From an uncultured Neomegalonema sp. (GTDB taxonomy: Bacteria > Pseudomonadota > Alphaproteobacteria > Rhodobacterales > Rhodobacteraceae), in the NCBI GenBank assembly GCA_937990185.1, contig CALKBI010000079.1, forward strand, positions 1-32,198: a stretch of 32,198 nucleotides of DNA, given 5' to 3'. The notes beneath the pieces were generated by a model. The model was not told where the DNA came from. It saw only the letters and a list, made by a program, of their open reading frames with translations, and ran no database searches. Of the stretch, positions 24,751-32,198 are shown in pieces (the stretch's first letter is position 1; every line of letters starts with the position of its first letter). A program made the translations under genes and the position numbers.

Positions 24751-25556
24751 GCTGCGGACTCCTCAGTACGGCCCATGATCTCTTCTTCCATGTCCCAAAT
24801 CATGGCGAGGATTTCCTCGCGGGTCGTATTGTAATCAGGGTGCTTTTTAACTTCACGAAGATCAGCGCCGACGCCCATTTCTGCAAATGGTAGGCGGTAC
24901 TCTTTATGGATGCGACCCGGACGCGGAGCCATCACCAGCAAACGCTCACCGAGTAACAAAGCTTCTTCGACCGAGTGTGTAATCAGGATGATGGTCTTGC
25001 CCGTCTCTTTCCACAGCTTCAGCACCAAACCTTGCATCTTCTCGCGGGTCAGTGCGTCGAGTGCGCCCAATGGCTCATCCATGAGGATCACATCAGGGTC
25101 ATTCGCTAGACAGCGGGCCAAGGCCACACGCTGTTGCATGCCACCGGACAGCTCATAAACCGCTTTATCTTTAAAGTCTTGCAGACCAACAACATCAAGC
25201 AAGTGTTCAACGATTTCATTGCTCTGTGCTTTTGGCATACCCTTCATATCAGGACCAAAAGATACGTTCTTACGAACGCTCATCCACTCGAACAGCGCAC
25301 CTTGCTGAAAGACCATGCCGCGATCAGCGCTCGGTCCAATAACCTGTTTGCCATTCAAGACAACTTGGCCGCTTGTCTGCTTTAGGAAACCCGCAACAAT
25401 GTTGAGCAACGTTGTTTTACCGCAGCCCGACGGACCAAGAACTGACATCAGTTCACCGCTTTTCAGATCAAGCGAAACATTCTGCAAGGCCTGTACGTGA
25501 CTGCCATTGGGCAGGTCGAACCGCATCGAGATGTCGTCGATTTGCAAACCGGACAT
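24747..25556 (-). CDS. tauB: Taurine/sulfonate-type ABC transporter ATPase
   Basis: This is the nucleotide-binding subunit, cytoplasmic and bound to the permease. The Walker A motif is GPSGCGKTTLLN. The Q-loop region reads GMVFQQGALFEWMSV, the ABC signature ELSGGMQQRVALARCLAND, and Walker B VILMDEPLGALDA. The H-loop ILITHSVEEALLLGERL follows. All catalytic motifs are intact. I prefer the ATG at 25556 (269 residues), which has GAGGG 8 nt upstream, over the in-frame GTG at 25565. A strong hairpin with T-run separates it from the upstream binding-protein gene, so its expression is probably lower than that of the receptor. Confidence 0.93.
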   Translation of the reverse strand: MSGLQIDDISMRFDLPNGSHVQALQNVSLDLKSGELMSVLGPSGCGKTTLLNIVAGFLKQTSGQVVLNGKQVIGPSADRGMVFQQGALFEWMSVRKNVSFGPDMKGMPKAQSNEIVEHLLDVVGLQDFKDKAVYELSGGMQQRVALARCLANDPDVILMDEPLGALDALTREKMQGLVLKLWKETGKTIILITHSVEEALLLGERLLVMAPRPGRIHKEYRLPFAEMGVGADLREVKKHPDYNTTREEILAMIWDMEEEIMGRTEESAA

Positions 25557-25615
25557 GCGCGTCACCCTCTATATTTTATTAAATTCGTCAGATGGCGCTT
25601 GACCTGCGCCTTATC

Positions 25616-25648
25616 CTAAAAAGAAACCGCCCGGAAACCATCGGGCGG
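25616..25648 (-). terminator. Terminator-like hairpin between tauA and tauB
   Basis: CCGCCCG (25627-25633) pairs with CGGGCGG (25642-25648) around an 8-nt loop. On the minus strand TTTCTTTTTA follows. It lies between the binding-protein stop (25671) and the ATPase start, in the middle of the operon, where it may act as a partial terminator. Confidence 0.8.
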
Positions 25649-25670
25649 CTTCTATATCAAGTCTCAGCTC

Positions 25671-26660
25671 TTAGAGCTTCGAAGCTGCTTCGAGGTAGCT
25701 TGCGTTCACAGCACCTTCATACGAGTCGAGAGCTGTGATTTCACCGCCTTCAGCGCGCTTATCGGTTGCCTCTTTGAAGTTAGCCGCCATGAAGCCGCCA
25801 AGCCATTCACTGCTCAGTTGCTCTTGAACCGAAGGGAAGCTGAAGGTCGAGGCAGTTGCCGTCGCACCATCGAGGTCCATACCAGCTTGAGCAGCAATGT
25901 CAGGCAGCATGTCGTTTTTGCGGCCTTCGTTGTACTGACGGTTCATGTCGTGGGTCAGGTGAAGGAAACGGGTGACAAGGTCAGCGTTCTCAGCAGCCCA
26001 CGAACCGTCAACTGCGGTCACGTCGTAAACCTTACCAACGATCGACTCTTTCTCAGCACCAACGAGAAGAGGATTGCCGTGCTCTTTCATGCGGCGCAGA
26101 GGACCACCCCAGCCACAAACCATGTCGAGGTTACCGCTTGCAAAAGCAGCAGCCGAATCGACAGGAGCCATATCGACAACTTTCATCGTCGAGGTATCAA
26201 CACCGAAATGTTCCATCTGAGCAAGGAAACCGGTGTGAGCAGCCGTACCGAGCGGCACACCAACTTCTTTACCTTCGAGTTCTTTTGCATTCGATGCATC
26301 GATTTCAAGGCTTTCACGAACAACGCAGTTATCGTTGTCGGAATATCCAACAGCAACATCAACCGCCTGAATGTCTTGACCAGCAGAAACAGCTGTCAGG
26401 AACGGCGTAACACCCATGGAAACAGCGATCTGTACGTCGCCAGAAGCCATAGCAGCGGACATTGCCGTACCGGCATCGAAGGAAACCCAGTTGACTTTTA
26501 CACCGAGAGCTTGGTCATAAATTCCGTTTTTCTGAGCATATTGGAAAGGCATTGGCCATTCCGGGAAGTATGCAACGGTCAACTCTTCAGCGGCTGTAGC
26601 AGCATTCGAAGAAACCATCAGCGCGAGAGCACCCGCAGCACCTAAAAGTAGTTTTTTCAT
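25671..26660 (-). CDS. tauA: Taurine-type periplasmic substrate-binding protein
   Basis: This is the receptor of the importer, 329 residues with a signal peptide (MKKLLLGAAGALALM to about NAATA) cleaved before AEELTVAYFPEWP. It belongs to the NMT1/TauA/SsuA binding-protein class. The early segment AYFPEWPMPFQYAQKNGIYD, ASGDVQIAVSMGVTPFL and KELEGKEVGVPLGTAAH resemble taurine receptors more than nitrate or aliphatic sulfonate ones. AFASGNLDMVCGWGGPLRRM fits the ligand lobe. The ATG at 26660 follows AGGGAGAA. No taurine catabolic genes (tpa, xsc, tauR) are in the window, so the ligand is inferred from family resemblance. An inverted repeat upstream (26741-26768) may be its operator. Confidence 0.88.
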   Translation of the reverse strand: MKKLLLGAAGALALMVSSNAATAAEELTVAYFPEWPMPFQYAQKNGIYDQALGVKVNWVSFDAGTAMSAAMASGDVQIAVSMGVTPFLTAVSAGQDIQAVDVAVGYSDNDNCVVRESLEIDASNAKELEGKEVGVPLGTAAHTGFLAQMEHFGVDTSTMKVVDMAPVDSAAAFASGNLDMVCGWGGPLRRMKEHGNPLLVGAEKESIVGKVYDVTAVDGSWAAENADLVTRFLHLTHDMNRQYNEGRKNDMLPDIAAQAGMDLDGATATASTFSFPSVQEQLSSEWLGGFMAANFKEATDKRAEGGEITALDSYEGAVNASYLEAASKL

Positions 26661-26740
26661 TTTGTTCTCCCTATCTACACCGGAGAGGCTCCGGAGTTGG
26701 GATGCAGTGAAGAACAAGCGTCGTGCCGGCGCAAGATATT

Positions 26741-26768
26741 TTGTGAGTCCAGTTAAACGCGCTCACAA
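26741..26768 (-). promoter_or_regulatory. Inverted repeat upstream of the taurine-type transporter (candidate operator)
   Basis: TTGTGAG (26741-26747) and CTCACAA (26762-26768) are perfect inverted copies, and the same sequence reads identically on the minus strand. The half-sites are 21 bp apart start to start, two helical turns, as expected for a dimeric regulator. The spacer contains CTGGAC on the minus strand. It lies 81-108 bp upstream of the tauA start. Confidence 0.5.
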
Positions 26769-26858
26769 GCCATTGCACCGTAAAATTAAGCGTTTTGGGT
26801 GTTTTAGGCTTTAGCACCGGAAAAACTTAAAATTTAATAAGTGATTTTAAAAGGCTAA

Positions 26859-26887
26859 GGGGCGGCACAAACCTGTCTGTACCGCCC
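26859..26887 (-). terminator. Terminator downstream of the Tad genes
   Basis: On the minus strand GGGCGG (26887-26882) pairs with CCGCCC (26865-26860), ACA pairs with TGT inside, and a CCTTTTAAAA tail follows. It lies about 53 bp after the tadC stop and would end the minus-strand pilus operon. Confidence 0.6.
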
Positions 26888-26940
26888 TCTCAGTCGCCCC
26901 GTTCGACTCGTAAACTTTTTAAAAGTGTAACCCTGTGTGC

Positions 26941-27921
26941 CTAGATGGCTCCAGTCTGAAATTGCAGATATGCTGGACCAATAATAACGATGAACAGAAC
27001 TGGCAGGAAGAATATGATCATCGGAACTGTCAGTTTCGCAGGCAGGGATGCAGCTTTTCGTTCAGCAACGGACATGCGTTCACTGCGACTTTCATCTGAA
27101 AGAACACGAAGAGCAGAACCAACGGGCGTACCATAACGCTCAGCCTGGATAAGAGTACCAGTTAGAGCCTTGATCTGCGGCATTCCCGTACGCAATGCGA
27201 AGTTTTCGTAAGATTTAGACCTGTCACCAAGGTAGGATAGCTCTGCGCAAGTCAAAGCAACTTCTTCAGCCAGTTCTTGACTTTGTGCTGCAATCTCTTC
27301 GGAAACCCATTGAAAAGACTTCTCAATTGACATTCCAGCTTCTACGCAGATCACCATAAGGTCCAGAGCATCAGGAAACGCTCTTTGCATGTTAACCTGA
27401 CGTTTCTGCGTCACATTCTTCAACATGACACTTGGTAATGCGTATCCAACTACAGCAACGACCAAAGAAATCATTCCATGACGTACTGGCTCAAACTCGC
27501 CTTTGTATATCACCGAATAATAGAACAATGCTGCACAGAAGAGAATGAAAGGCATCACAATTCGGAAGAACAAGAAAACTACCGAAGCTTTCTGGCCACG
27601 ATATCCCGCTTGGGACAGCTTTTGACGCAGCTCTGTGTTATTCAGCAATTCATCCATGCGGAACTTTTCAACCGTATTACGCATAACACGGACAGTTCCT
27701 TCGTCGAGTTCACCCCGACGCTTTTTGCCTTTCTTCTTTCCACCATCAATTTGATGCTGCTGCTTAAGTGCCTCTCGTCGAGCATTTATCGACTTCAGGC
27801 GCTTATTGACGCTACCAACCTGTGCTGGGAAAAAAGCGATCCACAATAAAAAGGCGGCAATTCCAATCAAAACAACTGCATAAACAGCTTGTGTTGAAGG
27901 AAGAGATGAGAAGAAATCCAT
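26941..27921 (-). CDS. tadC: Tad/Flp pilus assembly protein TadC (GspF-type)
   Basis: This is an inner-membrane platform protein of the Tad (Flp) type IV pilus, 326 residues. It has an N-terminal membrane helix (AVYAVVLIGIAAFLLWIAFF), a basic cytoplasmic stretch (KKKGKKRR), a pair of hydrophobic segments (VFLFFRIVMPFILFCAALFYY and the next), the GspF/T2SSF domain (about residues 180-300, AFPDALDLMVICVEAGMSIE, TGTLIQAERYGTPVGSALRVL) and a C-terminal helix (VPMIIFFLPVLFIVIIGPAYL). It is the second of the two GspF-like subunits, 10 bp after tadB. AAGGGGG precedes the ATG. Its GC is visibly lower than in cpaF. Confidence 0.9.
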   Translation of the reverse strand: MDFFSSLPSTQAVYAVVLIGIAAFLLWIAFFPAQVGSVNKRLKSINARREALKQQHQIDGGKKKGKKRRGELDEGTVRVMRNTVEKFRMDELLNNTELRQKLSQAGYRGQKASVVFLFFRIVMPFILFCAALFYYSVIYKGEFEPVRHGMISLVVAVVGYALPSVMLKNVTQKRQVNMQRAFPDALDLMVICVEAGMSIEKSFQWVSEEIAAQSQELAEEVALTCAELSYLGDRSKSYENFALRTGMPQIKALTGTLIQAERYGTPVGSALRVLSDESRSERMSVAERKAASLPAKLTVPMIIFFLPVLFIVIIGPAYLQFQTGAI

Positions 27922-27931
27922 TGTCGCCCCC

Positions 27932-28921
27932 TTAAATTTCGAAATTCATCATGGCTTTCATCATGAAGATGCCACAACTCATCCAAAATAGACCACCGAA
28001 AAGCATGTAATTTCCTAGACTCTCTGAGAAGAGAAGGGAAATATAGTCAGGTGCAATTAAAAACAAAATCGAACCCACAACAAATGGCAAACTACCAATA
28101 ATACCAGCAGATGCTTTTGCTTCAGAAGAAAGCGCTTTAATTTTATTCTTCAGCTTTTTTCTTTCACGCAGCGTATTGGAAAGGTTACCCATTGCTTCAG
28201 CAAGGTTACCACCAGTTTGCTTTTGTATTCCTAGAACAATATTGAAGAAGTTAACCTCTGACAATGGAACTCGATTGTAAAAACGAGCTAAAGCATCTTC
28301 CAAAGTCACGCCAACCGCAGTGGATTCTGTAATAATACGAAATTCAGTGCTCACAGGCTCTGGTACTTCTCGTGCGATCACACGCATGCCTTCATTTACA
28401 GGCAGACCAGTCCGGACACCACGTACCAAGATATCAATCGCATTAGGAAATTCGGCAATAAATTTCTTCTGCTGACGGCTGATGGCCATGTTGACGAATT
28501 TTGGTGTTAGAATAACAGCGCAAAACGGAAGAGCTGCTACAGCAAAAAGCGGCTTGATACCGAAAAACATCAACACTGCGCTGACGAGTGCACCAAAAAT
28601 CGAAAACTTGATATACAGGGAAGTAACACTTCCCTTCATACCAGCCCGCTCCATCAAAACACTCAGAGGTGCTTTAGAGGATTGTTTCCGCATTTCCTCT
28701 TGTTTACGAAGCTGTTCTTGAATCTGTTTTCTACGATCCGCGCCTTTAGTTTTTTTACCTGAATCACCTTTCGATTCAGATCTAATGCGCGAGGCTCCCG
28801 AAGCCGTAGGACTAGGTGCAAGAAAGACATACATCACCGAGTAAACTGTGAAGAACGTCAAAAGACCCATCCCCGCCATTAGTCCTGACGGTCCGAACAT
28901 TTCTGCGAGCGTTGAGTACAT
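27932..28921 (-). CDS. tadB: Tad/Flp pilus assembly protein TadB (GspF-type)
   Basis: This is the first GspF-like membrane subunit of the Tad pilus machine, 329 residues. An N-terminal helix (GLMAGMGLLTFFTVYSVMYVFL) is followed by a highly charged stretch with KKTKGADRRKQIQEQLRKQ. A hydrophobic pair surrounds FSIFGALVSAVLMFFG. The T2SSF domain contains EFPNAIDILVRGVRTGLPVNEGM and LGIQKQTGGNLAEAMGNLSNTL, and the C-terminal helices include GSLPFVVGSILFLIAP. It would sit with TadC around the CpaF hexamer. AAGGAAGG lies upstream of the ATG. By count of several 60-base lines its GC is about 37-42%, against about 55% in cpaF. Confidence 0.92.
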   Translation of the reverse strand: MYSTLAEMFGPSGLMAGMGLLTFFTVYSVMYVFLAPSPTASGASRIRSESKGDSGKKTKGADRRKQIQEQLRKQEEMRKQSSKAPLSVLMERAGMKGSVTSLYIKFSIFGALVSAVLMFFGIKPLFAVAALPFCAVILTPKFVNMAISRQQKKFIAEFPNAIDILVRGVRTGLPVNEGMRVIAREVPEPVSTEFRIITESTAVGVTLEDALARFYNRVPLSEVNFFNIVLGIQKQTGGNLAEAMGNLSNTLRERKKLKNKIKALSSEAKASAGIIGSLPFVVGSILFLIAPDYISLLFSESLGNYMLFGGLFWMSCGIFMMKAMMNFEI

Positions 28922-28970
28922 ACTGCTTCGCCTTCCTTAGTTGCACTCGGATAATCCGAGCGCGGATGGA

Positions 28971-30770
28971 TTAATCCACCACTTCTTCCATGTTTGCCAA
29001 TGCGTCCTGAAGCTCAATTTCACGGTTAAATCCGCGTGCACGATCCCAGAAGTTTGGTTGACCAATACCCGTCGAGACGTGCTTGCCAATCAGCTTGCCT
29101 TTGTCGTCTTCGCCGGTAACTTTATATTTTACGAGGTCCTGCGTGATGACGGTGTCACCCTCCATCCCGAGTACTTCTGAGATGTGAGTAATCCGACGCG
29201 AGCCATCACGAAGGCGTTGCGCTTGAACGACGACGTTCACAGCGGAAACAATCATCTCGCGGATCGTTTTCGATGGCAGCGAGAAGCCACCCATCGTGAT
29301 CATTGATTCCAAACGCGACAGACCTTCGCGCGGGCTGTTGGCGTGAAGCGTACCCATCGAACCGTCGTGGCCCGTGTTCATGGCTTGGAGCAAATCGAAT
29401 GCTTCAGGGCCACGAACCTCACCAACAATGATCCGCTCAGGACGCATCCGCAGACAGTTCTTGACGAGATCCCGCATCGAAACCTCACCCTTACCTTCAA
29501 GGTTAGCAGGGCGTGTCTCCAAGCGAACAACGTGAGGCTGTTGCAGTTGCAATTCAGCCGAGTCTTCGCAGGTAATGATGCGCTCATCGTCGCCGGCAAA
29601 TCCGGAGAGACAGTTGAGCAGCGTCGTTTTACCAGAACCCGTACCGCCGGAGATCAAGATGTTACAGCGACATGCCGCAGCAATCTGCAGAACCGTCGCG
29701 CCCTCATCGGTGATCGCACCAAACTTGATCAAGTCAGACAGCTTGAGCTTGTCCTTCTTAAACTTACGAATGGTGAGTGTCGCACCGTCAATCGACAGCG
29801 GCGGCGCAATCACGTTAACACGAGAGCCGTCGAGCAAACGCGCATCACAGATCGGCGAACTTTCATCAACCCGGCGGCCAACTTTGGACACCATGCGCTG
29901 ACAGATTTCCAACAGTTGTTGGTTGTCGCGGAAGCGGATGTTGGTCAGCTCAATCTTACCGTCGACCTCGATGTAAACCTGCTCGGCGCCATTCACCATC
30001 AAGTCGGCAATGTCATCGCGCTCGAGCAGCGGCTCAAGAGGACCATAACCGAGAACGTCATCGCAGATATCATCGACCAAGCGTTTCTGCTCGGCGATCG
30101 ACATGATGTGGCCTTTGACCGCGATGATCTCGTTGACGATCTGGCTGATCTCGGCTTCGGCTTCTTCGCGAGGCAAAGAAACTACACGGCCCATATCCAT
30201 CGCGTCGATCAACGCTTCGAAGATTTCGGATTTCAGGTCGTAGTAAGCCTCGTTGTGCATTCCCTCACGGCCCTGGTCACCCCGGGTCGCAGGTTGTTGC
30301 ACTTCTTCTTTTTGTTTGGTTTTGCCTCGGCCTTTGTTGGCGCCGAAACCGCCTTCACGTTTGTCTTCCAACTCGAGCGTCGAGTTACTGGTCATTTCGC
30401 TCGATTTACGACGCGCGATTTCGCGCATGTCGATTTCGTCTTCCTCACGCACCATCGGAGTTTCAAACTCCTGGGGCGCAGGTTCATCGGCGAAGCGTTG
30501 AGAGACCGCATCGGCTGTATCCTCGACAACCGACCGACTTGGCGGCGGACGAGAATCGCTCAGATCAACATTCAATGCATCGAGTGGGCGTGGCTTAACT
30601 TTGGGAGCGGGACGTGGAACTTTCCCACCCGCAGCACCAGGGCGCGGCGGTGGCGGTGGCGCGCGGCGCGGCGAATCCGGCATCTTAGCCTGATGTTCCG
30701 TCGTTGCCGGCACGCTCGAAGAACCTTCCGCTCGTGGTTTGGCACCACCGTCTGTCCGTTTGCTAAACAT
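28971..30770 (-). CDS. cpaF: Tad/Flp pilus secretion ATPase CpaF (TadA)
   Basis: This is the hexameric cytoplasmic ATPase that powers assembly (and in some systems retraction) of Tad pili. The 599-residue protein from ATG 30770 (after GGAAGGCGA) has a disordered N-terminal part of about 165 residues with a proline run and an RGKTKQKEE basic stretch. The secretion-ATPase core follows: [22 protein letters not shown], the Walker [13 protein letters not shown] (about residues 375-386), the Asp box [19 protein letters not shown], and Walker B/His box [29 protein letters not shown]. All catalytic motifs are intact. The N-terminal extension makes it longer than typical CpaF proteins of about 450-500 residues. 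Confidence 0.95.
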   Translation of the reverse strand: MFSKRTDGGAKPRAEGSSSVPATTEHQAKMPDSPRRAPPPPPRPGAAGGKVPRPAPKVKPRPLDALNVDLSDSRPPPSRSVVEDTADAVSQRFADEPAPQEFETPMVREEDEIDMREIARRKSSEMTSNSTLELEDKREGGFGANKGRGKTKQKEEVQQPATRGDQGREGMHNEAYYDLKSEIFEALIDAMDMGRVVSLPREEAEAEISQIVNEIIAVKGHIMSIAEQKRLVDDICDDVLGYGPLEPLLERDDIADLMVNGAEQVYIEVDGKIELTNIRFRDNQQLLEICQRMVSKVGRRVDESSPICDARLLDGSRVNVIAPPLSIDGATLTIRKFKKDKLKLSDLIKFGAITDEGATVLQIAAACRCNILISGGTGSGKTTLLNCLSGFAGDDERIITCEDSAELQLQQPHVVRLETRPANLEGKGEVSMRDLVKNCLRMRPERIIVGEVRGPEAFDLLQAMNTGHDGSMGTLHANSPREGLSRLESMITMGGFSLPSKTIREMIVSAVNVVVQAQRLRDGSRRITHISEVLGMEGDTVITQDLVKYKVTGEDDKGKLIGKHVSTGIGQPNFWDRARGFNREIELQDALANMEEVVD

Positions 30771-30821
30771 GTTCGCCTTCCACAATCCTAGGTCGGGCGC
30801 ATCCACGAAGGATGCTGATGG

Positions 30822-30845
30822 TGCCGATCTTTTCTAAGATCGGCA
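30822..30845 (-). other. Intercistronic hairpin between cpaE and cpaF
   Basis: On the minus strand TGCCGATCTT-AGAA-AAGATCGGCA forms a perfect 10-bp stem with a 4-nt loop, starting 8 nt after the cpaE stop. No T-run follows. It is more likely an mRNA processing or stabilising element, or a weak attenuator, than a terminator. Confidence 0.6.
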
Positions 30846-30853
30846 TCACGCTC

Positions 30854-32158
30854 TTACTCTTCAGTTTTCTTCTTCGACAGCTTACTACGCAGTCCGGCAA
30901 AGATGCTTTTGACATCCACACCCTTGCCAGCAGGACGACGCTTTTTCAGCGCTCCAGACTTACGTACAAGGCCGTCGTTCAGATCCGTCAGCGTCGCGAC
31001 AGTCTCGTGCTTCGGGTTAATCTCGTTGAGCATCTGACCGTTATTCGATGCCGATCCGAACAGCGTCGCATCATAGGAGATCGACAGTTCAACGTCGGCA
31101 CCAACGATTTCAACGATGTCTTTTTCGGCAATCTCAGGACGCTTCGGCATGCCAACCTGATTGATGACGATACGGGGAGCCGCGTCGTTTGGACGACGTT
31201 GAACCAGCAGATCGTACATGGCTTTCAGGTTACGCAGCGCAGCGAGTTCAGGCGTCGAGACCAAAACAATCTCGTCCATCTGAAGGATCGCCGTCCGAAC
31301 CCAAGGGGTCCAGATGTGCGGGATGTCAAAGACAACATAGTCCGCTGACTTGCGAACAACTTCGATCATCTCAACAATAGCCGACTCGTCAAACTCGCTC
31401 GACACTTCCAAAGAAGAAGGGGCCGCGAGAATGGACAGGAAGTCGTCGTGCTCGACCAACAGGCGTTGCAGCTTGACGTCATCCAGCTCGTCAATCGAAC
31501 CCAGCGCATCAACCACCGAGCGCGTTGGCTCGCGGTTAAAGTCAAGGCCCGCTGTACCGAACTGCATGTCGAGATCGACGAGGATAACTTCTTTTTCCTC
31601 TTCGTTCGCGATCATTGATGCGCAGTTATGCGACAGCGTCGACGCGCCTGCGCCACCCTTCACGCTCACGAAACCGATGGTACGCGCAATCGGCGCTTCC
31701 TCTGGGTCCGAGAACACCATCGAAATGGCTTCGATGATCTGCATTGGGGCCGCTGGCGAAACGATGTACTCGTCCACGCCTTGACGCTTCAGTTCACGAT
31801 AGAGCGTGACGTCATTCGACGGTCCGCAAACGATGACCTTCGTGTCGGGATCACAAACTTCGGCGAGCGCTTCCAGCTCATCAAAGATCGCGAGGCCGGT
31901 CTCTTTGGTCTCGAGGATCAAGAGGTGCGGCGTTGCTGTCTCTTGATACATCGTTGCCGCTTTTGCGACACCGCCCATCGAGACGGCAACCGAAGTACGG
32001 GTCATTCGCCGATCATAGGCCGAGTCCTGCAGCGCAGTCGCCATTGTCGGCGTCTCACAGAAGGCTTCGATATCGATACGGGGAATAAGCGTCTCGATTG
32101 GACCGCCAAAACCCTGCTCTTCGTCGTCGTAGTTATAATTTTCTGCCGCCTGAGACAT
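30854..32158 (-). CDS. cpaE: Tad/Flp pilus localisation protein CpaE (TadZ, MinD/ParA-like)
   Basis: CpaE/TadZ marks the pole or site where the Tad pilus is built. The 434-residue protein has an N-terminal receiver-like domain (about residues 50-150, containing LLILETKETGLAIFDEL and KVIVCGPSNDVTLYRELKRQGVDEYI) and a C-terminal ParA/MinD-type ATPase domain. Its P-loop reads VKGGAGAST (from K167): the signature lysine is present, but the second lysine of the usual GKT/S is alanine, as is common in this atypical group. VDLDMQFGTAGLDFN and FDIPHIWTPWVRTAI follow. AAGGAGAAG precedes the ATG at 32158. It is the first Tad gene in the window; others such as cpaA-D probably lie beyond the right edge. 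Confidence 0.93.
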   Translation of the reverse strand: MSQAAENYNYDDEEQGFGGPIETLIPRIDIEAFCETPTMATALQDSAYDRRMTRTSVAVSMGGVAKAATMYQETATPHLLILETKETGLAIFDELEALAEVCDPDTKVIVCGPSNDVTLYRELKRQGVDEYIVSPAAPMQIIEAISMVFSDPEEAPIARTIGFVSVKGGAGASTLSHNCASMIANEEEKEVILVDLDMQFGTAGLDFNREPTRSVVDALGSIDELDDVKLQRLLVEHDDFLSILAAPSSLEVSSEFDESAIVEMIEVVRKSADYVVFDIPHIWTPWVRTAILQMDEIVLVSTPELAALRNLKAMYDLLVQRRPNDAAPRIVINQVGMPKRPEIAEKDIVEIVGADVELSISYDATLFGSASNNGQMLNEINPKHETVATLTDLNDGLVRKSGALKKRRPAGKGVDVKSIFAGLRSKLSKKKTEE

Positions 32159-32198
32159 GGGGGCTTCTCCTTGCTTGGGCTAGAGCCCACCTGTCTGG

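Noticed and set aside
25818..26645. Plus-strand 275-codon frame opposite tauA
   Set aside because: It is antisense to a convincing binding-protein gene and its translation resembles no known family.
29343..30791. Long plus-strand open frame (482 codons) opposite cpaF
   Set aside because: It mirrors the well-supported cpaF gene, has no recognisable domain, and its arginine/aspartate/valine-rich composition is typical of an antisense shadow.

Overview
The window reads as a stretch of an alphaproteobacterial chromosome of moderate GC, roughly 50-55% by eye. The gene neighbourhoods point that way: divergent hemDC and tsaD-gpsA, the rsfS-rlmH-gpmI-envC-ctpA-(polysaccharide deacetylase-like)-rppH block, a PhaR regulator, and a CpaE/CpaF/TadB/TadC pilus cluster. 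Genus cannot be fixed from the sequence alone. Almost all of it is ordinary, densely packed chromosomal coding DNA. I see no CRISPR array, insertion sequence, prophage, integrase or toxin-antitoxin module, and I found no clearly new multi-gene system.

Layout. 1-80 holds tRNA-Thr(CGT). 162-1815 holds hemD and hemC (tetrapyrrole synthesis), divergent from tsaD and gpsA (tRNA t6A modification and phospholipid precursor). 3962-6355 is a polar amino acid ABC importer (binding protein, two permeases) with no ATPase gene in the window. 6507-8463 is a divergent pair: the PHA-responsive repressor PhaR and a short PHA-synthase-like alpha/beta hydrolase, separated by a TGC/GCA-rich palindromic region. 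8598-10125 is a membrane-anchored cytochrome c followed by a class I glutamine amidotransferase. Next come a small YdcH-like protein, ubiX, and a minus-strand pair of a PQQ-type sugar dehydrogenase and a secreted cytochrome c, which look like an electron-transfer couple.

13352-20826 is a plus-strand housekeeping run: ribosome silencing and 23S methylation (rsfS, rlmH), glycolysis (gpmI), cell-wall hydrolase control (EnvC-like), the periplasmic protease CtpA, a divergent polysaccharide deacetylase-like membrane protein, and the RNA pyrophosphohydrolase RppH. 20861-23270 (minus) holds a biotin-dependent acyl-CoA carboxylase alpha subunit, most like methylcrotonyl-CoA carboxylase, and a MAPEG-family membrane protein. 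23479-26660 (minus) is a taurine/sulfonate-type ABC importer (TauA-TauB-TauC) whose permease carries an unusually long extra segment. 26941-32158 (minus) is a Tad/Flp pilus operon in the order cpaE-cpaF-tadB-tadC. It probably continues beyond the right edge.

Most worth a second look: the enlarged TauC permease; the paired inverted repeat upstream of tauA; the TGC/GCA palindromes between phaR and the synthase-like gene; hairpins placed between binding-protein and transport genes in both ABC operons; the missing normal start codon of rsfS; the long low-complexity linkers of the two cytochromes; and the abrupt fall in GC between cpaF and tadB.
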